Shown here: positions 1-6,199 of the stretch, in pieces
Layout: the number at the start of each line of letters is the position of its first letter
How positions within the stretch are numbered: position 1 is the stretch's first letter
Assembly (NCBI GenBank): GCA_003445735.1
Contig: DMCR01000053.1
Coordinates: forward strand, 1 to 6,636
DNA from: Cryomorphaceae bacterium
Lineage (GTDB): Bacteria > Bacteroidota > Bacteroidia > Flavobacteriales > Schleiferiaceae
Direction: 5' to 3'
Length of the DNA: 6,636 nt
Translations under genes and position numbers: made by a program
The notes under the pieces: generated by a model
What the model was told of the DNA's origin: nothing
Databases searched by the model: none
What the model saw: the letters and a program-made list of their open reading frames with translations, nothing else

Positions 1-404
1 CCTTCAGGGTTAGCCATCCCAAAGTTGCGGTATTGACGCATCTTGGTGTTCACCCCTTTTTGTTGTCCGATGAACATGTAGCTCTTGCCATCTATGGTTC
101 CCCAACCACCTACCATCGCTTTATCATCTTTAACACCACGGTCGCCGTGCATTTCGATGAAATCCCCTTGGGTTAAAGCATTGATGTAGGCCATGGTGTA
201 GGGGCGTTGTGGGTGACGTGATAATTGGACACGCTCCCACGCGCTGAGGTTGTTGTATATTTCCTTCTTCGCGTTGTCGAGTTTTTGCTGAATATCAGTA
301 ATGGTTTTGGCCATGTCTACACCGGTCTCGTTGGCGAGTTCGAGCGCTTTTGTTAGCTGATTTTCAAGCTCTTCGATAGGTTTTTCAAATGAAAGATAGT
401 CCAT
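1..404 (-). CDS. accA: Acetyl-CoA carboxylase carboxyltransferase subunit alpha, N-terminal part (runs off left edge)
   Basis: AccA pairs with AccD to form the carboxyltransferase that moves the carboxyl group from carboxybiotin to acetyl-CoA, giving malonyl-CoA in the first committed step of fatty-acid synthesis in the cytoplasm. The 134 codons visible start MDYLSFEKPIEELE and show the family N-terminal helical region, then RVQLSRHPQRPYT (about residues 58-70), MHGDRGVKDDKAMVGG (about 84-99), an IGQQKG stretch and NFGMANPEG at the edge. All are recognisable AccA landmarks. Full-length AccA is about 315-320 residues, so well over half is missing beyond position 1. The ATG at 404-402 fits the usual family start. 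It is the last visible gene of a leftward series, 38 bases after the transporter gene, with a possible hairpin in between. No convincing TAnnTTTG promoter box lies in that gap, so it may depend on read-through. A minimal ATG-TAA sits just 2 bases before the start codon. Confidence 0.96.
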   Translation of the reverse strand, partial: MDYLSFEKPIEELENQLTKALELANETGVDMAKTITDIQQKLDNAKKEIYNNLSAWERVQLSRHPQRPYTMAYINALTQGDFIEMHGDRGVKDDKAMVGGWGTIDGKSYMFIGQQKGVNTKMRQYRNFGMANPE

Positions 405-436
405 AGTTACATTCTGAATGGGTCGTGCAAAATACA

Positions 437-457
437 AAGTCCTTAGGAGAGGGACTT
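437..457 (-). terminator. Possible weak terminator or attenuator hairpin between the transporter gene and accA
   Basis: Read on the minus strand, AAGTCC (457-452) can pair with GGACTT (442-437), and the stem can extend by two pairs including one G-T, leaving a 5-base loop. The right arm covers the TAA stop codon of the transporter gene (445-443). The bases after the stem (TGTATTTTGC) are T-rich but not a clean T-run, so termination would be partial at best. On the plus strand the same stem is followed by CC and six Ts, a better terminator shape, but no plus-strand gene lies upstream to need it. It could stop antisense transcription or simply tune how much accA message follows the upstream genes. 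Confidence 0.35.
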
Positions 458-1393
458 CCTTTTTTGCGCCTTTATTATTCCATTTGCTATTATGGTAGCT
501 AAAATCACTGCCACTCCAATGTAAAAGGTAGGGGTCATGTTTTCCTGTGCACCGAAAATTATAGCAGCCAAACCAATGCCATAGACGGGTTCAAGGTTGA
601 TGGCGAGCATAACGGAAAATGGGCTCATTCGTTTGAGTAATTCGACGCTTTGAATAAAGGGGTAGGCCGTACAGACAAGGGCTAGAATGGCCATGAAGTA
701 CAAGTCTTTAGTTGTGGTGATCCATAGAGACATGGGATTGTTCGAGCCGAAGAAGAGGTCGTAGAGGCCGACGCCGATAAAGGCAAAGCCCAGTTCCCAG
801 AAGGTGACTTGGACAGGGAGAGGATATCTTGCGACCAATTGTTTGTTCAATATGCTAAAGGATGCGCTCAGTGATGCGCTGATCAGGGCGATGAGGACAC
901 CGAGTTGATAATTGGTCACCTTCAAACCTAAAAACTCATAATAACTCAGGTATGCAGCGTTCGGTGTTTCGTAGAAAATAACGACGACGCCGACCACGAC
1001 AATAGCGCCGAGAAGGAGTTCGGTCATATCAATCTTTCCCTTGTCCAGCAATGGTTTTAGTAGCGCTGACCACAAGGCGCCGGTGGAAATCCCAGCAAGG
1101 GTGAGGCTGATATTTGCAATTTTAATGGCTCCAAAAAAAGTGATCCAGTGGGTGGCGATAAGAATGCCACACAAGGCCATGAAGCCTATTTCTTTCCAAG
1201 AGGCTCGGAATGGACGTTTCTTCCAAAACATGAATAAGGCGATGGCTACAGTGGTCATGGCGGTCCGGTTGAAGACTAGGGAGACTGCATCAACACTGAT
1301 GTAGCGACCTAGGATGGCGGTAAAGCCCCATATAAACACAATGAAGTGCAGGCTGAGCTGGTCGCGCAGATGTGATCCTTTTTTGAAATTCAT
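443..1393 (-). CDS. EamA/DMT-superfamily transporter, ten predicted membrane segments
   Basis: This is an inner-membrane protein of the drug/metabolite transporter superfamily, with two EamA repeats. Members export amino acids, nucleotide bases or other small metabolites; the substrate here cannot be read from sequence. From the ATG at 1393 it is 316 residues, the usual family length. Hydrophobic segments alternate with short loops throughout, and the repeats cover about residues 13-140 and 163-305. The second repeat contains the typical NLEPVYGIG stretch (267-275). The Glu that often follows the Gly near its end is Ala here (GAQENM, 281-286). The tail is Lys/Arg-rich (KAQKRK), consistent with a cytoplasmic C-terminus. 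A TTG at 1399-1397, directly after the upstream stop codon, would add two residues; I prefer the ATG, 6 bases after that stop. Neither has a clear ribosome binding site, so translational coupling to the permease gene is likely. Confidence 0.9.
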   Translation of the reverse strand: MNFKKGSHLRDQLSLHFIVFIWGFTAILGRYISVDAVSLVFNRTAMTTVAIALFMFWKKRPFRASWKEIGFMALCGILIATHWITFFGAIKIANISLTLAGISTGALWSALLKPLLDKGKIDMTELLLGAIVVVGVVVIFYETPNAAYLSYYEFLGLKVTNYQLGVLIALISASLSASFSILNKQLVARYPLPVQVTFWELGFAFIGVGLYDLFFGSNNPMSLWITTTKDLYFMAILALVCTAYPFIQSVELLKRMSPFSVMLAINLEPVYGIGLAAIIFGAQENMTPTFYIGVAVILATIIANGIIKAQKRKSLS

Positions 1394-1399
1394 GTCCAA

Positions 1400-2524
1400 T
1401 TATTTCGGAGCAACAATGTAGCGCCAAATCGCCACACCTGCGAATAGAATATTCGGGATCCAGATGGCGAATTCGGCCGGTTGGATGGTGATCCAAAGCA
1501 GGGTTTTTCCGAGCCAAGCTCCAGTGCTCAATATTCCAGTGGTGGCAAAGGTTTGGGAGATCTGCATGGTGAAGATATAGATGGCGCTGAGCACTAGTCC
1601 AATGGCAATATTGATCCCAAGCCCACCGCGTCTTTTCTGACTGGCTAGGGCCACCGCAAGGAGCACAAATACATAGGCGCTCAAGGGGTAGGAGGAGCGG
1701 CGTTGCATTTCCATTTGGTAGGAGGCAATGTTTTCATTGCCCGTGATTTCCTCCTGAGCGATGAATTTACTGAGCTCACGACTATTCATGGTTGCGATGG
1801 AGTTGAGTTTTGGGGCGATTTGCTCAGAAGTAAAGGATAAAGCGGTGTCGAGACGTCTACCGGAAAGGATGTGCTCTTGCCCGAGGGAATCCACTTTACG
1901 TAAGCGGTAGTTATCGAGGCGCCACTTTCCAATGGCGGTATCGAGGCGCACAAAATCTGCACTGAGTTTACTGGTGAGCTTGTGGTCTTCGAAGACTTCA
2001 TAAGTGAATTGGTACCCGCTGTGGCGCGTGCCAGAGAAGGTTTCGAAGTAGACATAATGCCCGGGAAGGACTTGGCGGTGAACCTTTTGATTAATCGGTC
2101 TGTTTACGCCGGTCACGTATTTCTCCTCGAAGGCAATGCGTTTGATATTAGTTTGCGGAACGACCAAGTGGTTTAAGGCAAGGCTGATCAAACAAATGAT
2201 GGTGGCGCCGATCCAATAGGGGCGAAGCAAGCGTCTAAAACTGGTGCCTGAAGTTAAGATGGCAACAACCTCAGAGTTTGCAGTGATGCGCGAGGTGAAC
2301 CAAATGGTGGAAATAAATAGGATTAGGGCACTGAAGAGATTACCGTAGAAGGCAATGAAGTTGACATAGTAATCGAAAATGATTTCGTCAAGTTTAGCGC
2401 CGTTTTGGAAGTCGTCCAATTTTTCGCTGATATCAAAGACAATAGCTATGGACAGGATGAGCACCATGGTCAGCACGAAGCTGCCCAAGAATTTGCGCAA
2501 TATGTACCAATCCAATTTTCTCAC
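1400..2524 (-). CDS. LptF/LptG (YjgP/YjgQ) family permease of the LPS export system
   Basis: LptF and LptG form the membrane part of the LptB2FG ABC transporter, which pulls lipopolysaccharide from the inner membrane and pushes it towards the LptC-LptA bridge to the outer membrane. The 374 residues show the family plan. Three membrane segments lie near residues 12-31, 57-78 and 102-122. A periplasmic beta-rich domain covers about 125-270. Three more segments lie near 277-295, 302-325 and 352-370. The opening MRKLDWYILRKFL and the stretch SRITANSEVVAILTSGTSF (78-96) are typical. The start codon is GTG (2524-2522), 4 bases after the tgt stop; the next ATG would remove most of the first membrane segment, so GTG is the only sensible start. 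The stop TAA abuts the transporter reading frame. I cannot tell LptF from LptG: Bacteroidota usually carry more than one such gene and the two are not separable by eye. Confidence 0.92.
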   Translation of the reverse strand: MRKLDWYILRKFLGSFVLTMVLILSIAIVFDISEKLDDFQNGAKLDEIIFDYYVNFIAFYGNLFSALILFISTIWFTSRITANSEVVAILTSGTSFRRLLRPYWIGATIICLISLALNHLVVPQTNIKRIAFEEKYVTGVNRPINQKVHRQVLPGHYVYFETFSGTRHSGYQFTYEVFEDHKLTSKLSADFVRLDTAIGKWRLDNYRLRKVDSLGQEHILSGRRLDTALSFTSEQIAPKLNSIATMNSRELSKFIAQEEITGNENIASYQMEMQRRSSYPLSAYVFVLLAVALASQKRRGGLGINIAIGLVLSAIYIFTMQISQTFATTGILSTGAWLGKTLLWITIQPAEFAIWIPNILFAGVAIWRYIVAPK

Positions 2525-2528
2525 CTTC

Positions 2529-3659
2529 TCAGAGTCTTTGTTCCAATTTAGGAATCACTTGGTTCTTCCAGCTTGCAAAATCACCGGCAATGATGTGTTC
2601 GCGGGCTTGCTCTACCAGCCAGAGGTAGAACCTGATGTTGTGCATAGAAGCAATTTGGGCACCCAAGGATTCTTTACTGTGAATCAAATGGCGGACATAG
2701 GCGAGGGTATATTGTGAGTCAACGAAGCTTGTGCCATTAGCGTCGAGCGGTTCATGGACATTTTCCCATTTCTTATTGCGGAGGTTGATAATTCCTTCGC
2801 TGGTAAAAATTTGGCCGTTACGGCCGTTTCTTGTGGGCATCACACAATCGAACATATCTACTCCCAACGAAATGTTTACCAAAATATTGGATGGTGTACC
2901 CACACCCATTAAATACCTGGGCTTGTCCGCGGGAAGAATGCGACAAGCGCCTGCGGCATGTTTGTACATTTCCTCTGCGGGCTCACCCACACTCAATCCA
3001 CCTATGGCATTGCCATGTGCATTTTTACTGGCGATATATTCTGCACTCTCATCGCGCAGGTCGTCGTAGGTAGAGCCCTGAACGATGGGGAAGAGGCTTT
3101 GTGAGTATCCATAGAGCGGATCTACTTGGTCTAAGCGGTCGAAGCAGCGATCGAGCCAGCGATGTGTAAGATGCATGCTGCCCTTTGCGTATTCATACGT
3201 GGATGGATATGGGGGACATTCGTCGAAGGCCATGATGATATCTGCGCCTATTTCGCGCTGGATGTCCATGACGCGTTCCGGGGTGAACAAATGTTTGGTC
3301 CCGTCGATGTGGCTGGCGAAGGTGGCGCCTTCCTCGGTGATTTTACGCTGATTTGCCAGGCTATATACTTGGTAGCCCCCACTATCTGTGAGTATGGGGC
3401 GGTCCCAGCCGATGAATTTGTGGAGTCCATCGGCGGCCTTAAGAATTTCTGTTCCTGGGCGCAGGAAGAGGTGGTAGGTGTTCCCTAGGACGATTTGGGC
3501 CTTGGTATCCTCCTTGAGGTCATTGGTGTGCACGCCTTTGACCGTACCTGCTGTACCCACTGGCATAAAGATCGGTGTTTGTATAGAGCCGTGGTCGGTC
3601 TCAAGGGTTCCAGCTCTTGCAGAACTTTTGTCGTCCGTATGTAATAAGGTGAACTTCAT
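2529..3659 (-). CDS. tgt: Queuine/preQ1 tRNA-guanine transglycosylase, without the zinc-site cysteines
   Basis: Tgt swaps guanine-34 in the anticodon of the GUN tRNAs (Asp, Asn, His, Tyr) for the queuosine precursor preQ1. At 376 residues it has normal bacterial length. Visible landmarks are TPIFMPVGT (28-36), VLGNTYHL (57-64), TDSGGYQV (91-98) with the general acid/base Asp92, MAFDEC (143-148), GGLSVGE (220-226) and MFDCVMPTRNGR (269-280) with the nucleophile Asp271. The usual CxCxxC zinc ligands after the conserved Pro-Leu-Asp are replaced: by alignment from memory with E. coli Tgt the three Cys become Gly309, Ser311 and Asp314, while the His ligand (His340 in SMHN) remains. I recall other Bacteroidota Tgt proteins with the same loss, so the enzyme is probably active. 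The ATG at 3659 is chosen because MKFTLLHTDD is the typical family start; a GTG at 3683 would lie upstream of the predicted promoter box. It heads the leftward gene series. Confidence 0.97.
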   Translation of the reverse strand: MKFTLLHTDDKSSARAGTLETDHGSIQTPIFMPVGTAGTVKGVHTNDLKEDTKAQIVLGNTYHLFLRPGTEILKAADGLHKFIGWDRPILTDSGGYQVYSLANQRKITEEGATFASHIDGTKHLFTPERVMDIQREIGADIIMAFDECPPYPSTYEYAKGSMHLTHRWLDRCFDRLDQVDPLYGYSQSLFPIVQGSTYDDLRDESAEYIASKNAHGNAIGGLSVGEPAEEMYKHAAGACRILPADKPRYLMGVGTPSNILVNISLGVDMFDCVMPTRNGRNGQIFTSEGIINLRNKKWENVHEPLDANGTSFVDSQYTLAYVRHLIHSKESLGAQIASMHNIRFYLWLVEQAREHIIAGDFASWKNQVIPKLEQRL

Positions 3660-3665
3660 GTAGCG

Positions 3666-3673
3666 CAAAAGTA
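3666..3673 (-). promoter_or_regulatory. Candidate -7 promoter box for tgt
   Basis: Reading leftward, TACTTTTG matches the Bacteroidota primary sigma-factor -7 consensus TAnnTTTG exactly. Only 6 bases (CGCTAC) separate it from the tgt ATG, so transcription would begin within a few bases of the start codon and the mRNA would be nearly or fully leaderless. No good TTTG -33 element is found about 19-21 bases upstream; the nearest TTTG (plus-strand CAAA at 3701-3704) is 27 bases away, longer than usual. Its -33 region would fall on the opposing rsmG box. Confidence 0.6.
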
Positions 3674-3685
3674 CGGCACCCACGC

Positions 3686-3693
3686 TATCTTTG
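3686..3693 (+). promoter_or_regulatory. Candidate -7 promoter box for rsmG
   Basis: TATCTTTG matches the Bacteroidota -7 consensus TAnnTTTG exactly and ends 4 bases before the rsmG ATG. Transcription would start at or next to the A of the start codon, giving a leaderless mRNA. There is no ribosome binding site in the gap, in keeping with this. A -33 element at normal spacing would lie at about 3662-3667, on top of the tgt -7 box, and no clear TTTG is there. Confidence 0.6.
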
Positions 3694-3697
3694 GCTC

Positions 3698-4348
3698 ATG
3701 CAAACAGTAGAACTCATCTATGGTCACTTTCCTGAGTTGACTCAGAAGCAGCAAGACCAATTCGCTGCACTCTTTGACCTCTACAAGGAATGGAATGCGA
3801 AGATCAATGTAATCTCCCGCAAGGATTTGGACAGCTTTTACGAAAATCACGTATTACATTCCCTAGGGATAGCCAAAATCTACTCCTTCAAGCCGGGTCA
3901 AAAGGTCATGGACGTTGGCACGGGCGGCGGCTTTCCTGGTATTCCGTTGGCTATTCTTTTTCCTGAGACCCAATTCCATTTGGTCGATTCCATCGGTAAG
4001 AAAATCAAGGTGGTTAATATTGTAGTCGATGCCCTAGGTTTAGAAAATATTACCGCTTCTCACGGTCGAGCGGAGCAGTTTAAAGGCCCCTACGATTTTG
4101 TAGTGAGCCGTGCCGTGACCCACATGCAACGCTTCTTACCTTGGATTAAGGGTAAGATTGCATCGAAGAATTTAGATCCTGATCGTATGAACGGGCTCTT
4201 ATACCTGAAAGGCGGTGATTTGGCGGAAGAATTGGGACCACTTAAGGCACGAATCTCCGCGCTATCTGGACATTTCGATGGTGAATACTTTGAGACGAAG
4301 AAGGTGGTCTATCTACCAAAAAGCGAAATCAATAACTTTAGAGGATAA
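3698..4348 (+). CDS. rsmG: 16S rRNA (guanine-527-N7)-methyltransferase RsmG (GidB)
   Basis: RsmG methylates N7 of G527 in the 530 loop of 16S rRNA, using S-adenosylmethionine, in the assembled 30S subunit. Loss of the gene is known to give low-level streptomycin resistance in several bacteria. The 216 residues are normal length. Landmarks in order are the N-terminal helices with FDLYKEWNAKINVISRKD (26-43), ENHVLHSL (49-56), the glycine-rich SAM-binding loop DVGTGGGFPGIPLAI (72-86), LVDSIGKK (95-102) at the end of strand 2 where the ribose is bound, YDFVVSRAV (132-140) and LKGG (170-173). The ATG at 3698 is the first in frame and gives the typical family N-terminus. The gene stands alone: divergent from tgt, convergent with pruA, and closed by a strong terminator starting at its own stop codon. 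In many other bacteria it sits beside mnmG (gidA); here it does not. Confidence 0.97.
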   Translation: MQTVELIYGHFPELTQKQQDQFAALFDLYKEWNAKINVISRKDLDSFYENHVLHSLGIAKIYSFKPGQKVMDVGTGGGFPGIPLAILFPETQFHLVDSIGKKIKVVNIVVDALGLENITASHGRAEQFKGPYDFVVSRAVTHMQRFLPWIKGKIASKNLDPDRMNGLLYLKGGDLAEELGPLKARISALSGHFDGEYFETKKVVYLPKSEINNFRG

Positions 4349-4375
4349 AAAAGGCGCCCCGAGAGCGCCTTTTTT
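4347..4375. terminator. Bidirectional intrinsic terminator between rsmG and pruA
   Basis: A six-A run (4347-4352) leads into the stem GGCGC (4353-4357), a 7-base loop CCCGAGA, the matching arm GCGCC (4365-4369) and a six-T run (4370-4375). Because the A-run and T-run mirror each other, the element works from either side: it ends rsmG, overlapping its TAA stop, and it ends pruA about 27 bases after its stop. The A and T runs can pair and extend the stem to 11 base pairs. Confidence 0.93.
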
Positions 4376-4385
4376 ATGTATAGGA

Positions 4386-4399
4386 CGAAAAATTTTTCG
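4386..4399. repeat. 14-base perfect palindrome next to the pruA stop codon
   Basis: CGAAAAATTTTTCG is self-complementary over its whole length. It lies between the shared terminator and the end of pruA, 2 bases beyond the pruA stop codon on the minus strand. With no loop it makes a poor RNA hairpin. The central A5T5 tract is the kind of sequence that bends DNA and binds nucleoid proteins. A role is not shown. Confidence 0.5.
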
Positions 4400-4401
4400 A
4401 C

Positions 4402-6027
4402 TTACCCAAGGAATGGGTACCGGTAATCTGTTGGAGGAACCAAGGTCTCCTTGATGGTACGAGCATTGACCCAACGTAACAGGTTGAGGTAAGATCCTGC
4501 CTTGTCGTTCGTTCCTGAACCGCGTGCACCACCGAACGGCTGCTGGCCCACAACGGCACCTGTTGGCTTGTCGTTGATGTAGAAGTTACCGGCAGCATTC
4601 TCTAATCTGTTGGTCGCTTCAATAGCCATGTACCGATCGCCTGAGAAAATGGACCCGGTCAACGCATATTCAGAGGTGCTGTCCACTAAGTCAAGCATGC
4701 TGTCCCAATCCGCATCAGCGTAGACATAGATGGTCAATACAGGGCCGAAGATTTCCTCCACCATGGTGCGGAACTTAGGATTCGTCGTCACCACTACTGT
4801 AGGATCGATGAAGTATCCTTTGCTCTTATCGTATCCACCACCAGCGATGATTTCAGCATCACTCTGCTCTTTGACGAATTCGATGTAAGAAGCAATTTTA
4901 TCGAAGGCCTTCTCGTCGATCACCGCGTTGATGAAGTTGCCCATATCTTCTGGGGTTCCCATCTTGAAGGTGGCGAGGTCGGCCAATAATTCTTCTTTAA
5001 CTGCTGGCCACATGCTCTGTGGAATGTAGGCACGTGAGGCTGCTGAACATTTCTGTCCTTGGAATTCGAAAGCACCGCGGCTGAGGGCAGTGCTCACTTC
5101 CTTGCTTTTGGCAGAAGGGTGTGCTACGACGAAGTCCTTACCGCCAGTTTCCCCAACGATACGTGGGTACGACCGGTATTTATGGATGTTATTTCCGATG
5201 GTTTTCCAAAGATTCTGGAACACGCCTGTAGATCCTGTGAAGTGAATGCCCGCGAAATCTTTGTGCTCGAAAATTACATCACCGGCTACTGGGCCACTAA
5301 CATATACAAGGTTGATGACGCCGTCCGGTAGACCTGCCTCGCGGAAGATTTCCATGACCACGTTTGCAGAATAGATTTGCGAGTTGGCCGGTTTCCATAC
5401 AATGGTGTTGCCCATCAAGGCAGCCGAAGAAGGAAGGTTACCGGCGATAGCGGTAAAGTTGAACGGTGTAAGGGCGAAAACGAAACCTTCAAGTGGACGG
5501 TATTCCATGCGGTTCCATACCCCTGAAGAGCTCTCCGGTTGTTCGCTGTAGATCTGCGTCATGTATTCGACGTTGAAGCGAAGAAAATCGGCAAATTCAC
5601 ATACCGAATCAATCTCACTCTGGAAACAGTTCTTGCCTTGCGCCAACATGGTCGCTGCATTGATTTTATAGCGGTACTTCCCACTGATCAGTTCTGCGGC
5701 TTTCAAGAAAATCGACGCACGGTGTTCCCAAGGCATATTTGACCAGCGGTCTTTCGCTGCCAAAGCTGCTTCAATGGCTGCTTCCACGTGGCTTGCATCG
5801 CCTTCATGGAAGGTGCCGATCACGTGTTGGTGATCGTGCGGAGGGGTGAGATTACCGGTGTTGCCAGTGCGCACTTCTTCGCCGCCGATGTACATAGGTA
5901 CATCCACTTGGGCGTTGAATTGCGCCTTGTAAGAGGCTAATAATGCTTCGCGTTCAGGAGTGCCTGGTGCATAATCGTAGATAGGTTCGTTGGCAGCAAC
6001 AGGTACATTGAAAATTCCGTTCGACAT
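4402..6027 (-). CDS. pruA: Delta-1-pyrroline-5-carboxylate dehydrogenase (ALDH4-like, single-function form)
   Basis: This cytoplasmic aldehyde dehydrogenase oxidises glutamate semialdehyde, in equilibrium with pyrroline-5-carboxylate, to glutamate with NAD+: the second step of proline breakdown. At 541 residues it matches the long, eukaryote-like form (human ALDH4A1 type) and not the proline-dehydrogenase fusion PutA. Landmarks are TPFNFTA (187-193) with the oxyanion Asn190, WKPA (211-214) with the cofactor-binding Lys, FTGST (263-267), VGETGGKD (291-298) with the general base Glu293, GQKCSAASR (324-332) with the catalytic Cys327, EIFGPV (425-430) and the tail motif GTNDKAGS with IKET (505-512, 525-528). 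The tail ends YRYPFLG. The ATG at 6027 has the A-rich context common in this phylum. A TAnnTTTG box lies 30 bases upstream. The proline dehydrogenase partner gene is not in the window. The divergent serC consumes the glutamate that this enzyme makes. Confidence 0.96.
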   Translation of the reverse strand: MSNGIFNVPVAANEPIYDYAPGTPEREALLASYKAQFNAQVDVPMYIGGEEVRTGNTGNLTPPHDHQHVIGTFHEGDASHVEAAIEAALAAKDRWSNMPWEHRASIFLKAAELISGKYRYKINAATMLAQGKNCFQSEIDSVCEFADFLRFNVEYMTQIYSEQPESSSGVWNRMEYRPLEGFVFALTPFNFTAIAGNLPSSAALMGNTIVWKPANSQIYSANVVMEIFREAGLPDGVINLVYVSGPVAGDVIFEHKDFAGIHFTGSTGVFQNLWKTIGNNIHKYRSYPRIVGETGGKDFVVAHPSAKSKEVSTALSRGAFEFQGQKCSAASRAYIPQSMWPAVKEELLADLATFKMGTPEDMGNFINAVIDEKAFDKIASYIEFVKEQSDAEIIAGGGYDKSKGYFIDPTVVVTTNPKFRTMVEEIFGPVLTIYVYADADWDSMLDLVDSTSEYALTGSIFSGDRYMAIEATNRLENAAGNFYINDKPTGAVVGQQPFGGARGSGTNDKAGSYLNLLRWVNARTIKETLVPPTDYRYPFLG

Positions 6028-6057
6028 TTTATGGGATTTTGGTTCTTAACAATACCT

Positions 6058-6065
6058 CAAAGTTA
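6058..6065 (-). promoter_or_regulatory. Candidate -7 promoter box for pruA
   Basis: Reading leftward, TAACTTTG matches the Bacteroidota -7 consensus TAnnTTTG exactly. It lies 30 bases before the pruA start, giving a 5' leader of about 25 bases. The box is flanked by an inverted repeat, ACCT (6054-6057) and AGGT (6066-6069), so a repressor bound there would cover it. No clear TTTG -33 element is seen; a TTTT at 6084-6081 lies 15 bases upstream, shorter than usual. Confidence 0.55.
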
Positions 6066-6170
6066 AGGTGTACGAAGCGGAAAAGCCGTAACTATTGACA
6101 CGTTTGTAAGGGGAGGGGCCAATTGTTGATTACCCGTTAAAAATCATCTAAACTTTTTGTGCCAATTACG

Positions 6171-6197
6171 CCTTAAGGTATGTAGACATTTTACCTT
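6171..6197. promoter_or_regulatory. Overlapping palindromes upstream of serC, operator-like
   Basis: CCTTAAGG (6171-6178) is a perfect 8-base palindrome. Overlapping it is the inverted repeat AAGGTA (6175-6180), an 11-base spacer, and TACCTT (6192-6197). The right arm is part of the predicted serC -7 box, so a protein bound to this repeat would compete with RNA polymerase. The same ACCT/AGGT words flank the pruA box across the intergenic region. No known regulator motif is recognised; chance is possible. Confidence 0.3.
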
Positions 6198-6199
6198 TG
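6192..6199 (+). promoter_or_regulatory. Candidate -7 promoter box for serC
   Basis: TACCTTTG matches the Bacteroidota -7 consensus TAnnTTTG exactly, 21 bases before the serC start, for a leader of about 16 bases. No TTTG is found 19-21 bases upstream; the T-run ending in G at 6154-6159 is about 32 bases away, too far for a standard -33 element. A weak core promoter of this kind often needs an activator, but that is inference. Confidence 0.55.

Noticed and set aside
427..434. TATTTTG-like sequence upstream of accA as a promoter box (minus strand)
   Set aside because: It is one base short of the TAnnTTTG spacing, and there is no TTTG element upstream; not strong enough to call.
1041..1304. 87-codon plus-strand open frame inside the transporter gene
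   Set aside because: The composition is that of a shadow frame opposite a membrane-protein gene, with no family resemblance and no control signals.
3162..3488. 108-codon open frame on the plus strand, antisense to tgt
   Set aside because: It lies wholly inside the strongly recognised tgt gene, resembles no known family, and has no promoter box or ribosome site; it is a reading-frame shadow.
3660..3683. Eight-residue N-terminal extension of Tgt from a GTG at 3683
   Set aside because: Family members begin at the MKFTLL-type start, and the GTG lies upstream of the predicted -7 box, so it would not be in the mRNA.
4215..4454. 79-codon plus-strand frame overlapping the end of rsmG and running through the terminator
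   Set aside because: It is out of frame with rsmG, crosses a strong intrinsic terminator and enters pruA in antisense; it has no recognisable sequence.
5059..5331. 90-codon plus-strand open frame inside pruA
   Set aside because: It is antisense to the conserved catalytic region of pruA; the frame is open only because of codon bias in the real gene.
6095..6100. TTGACA, identical to the classical sigma-70 -35 box, upstream of serC
   Set aside because: No TATAAT-like partner is found at 16-18 bases, and Bacteroidota use a different promoter consensus; likely coincidence.
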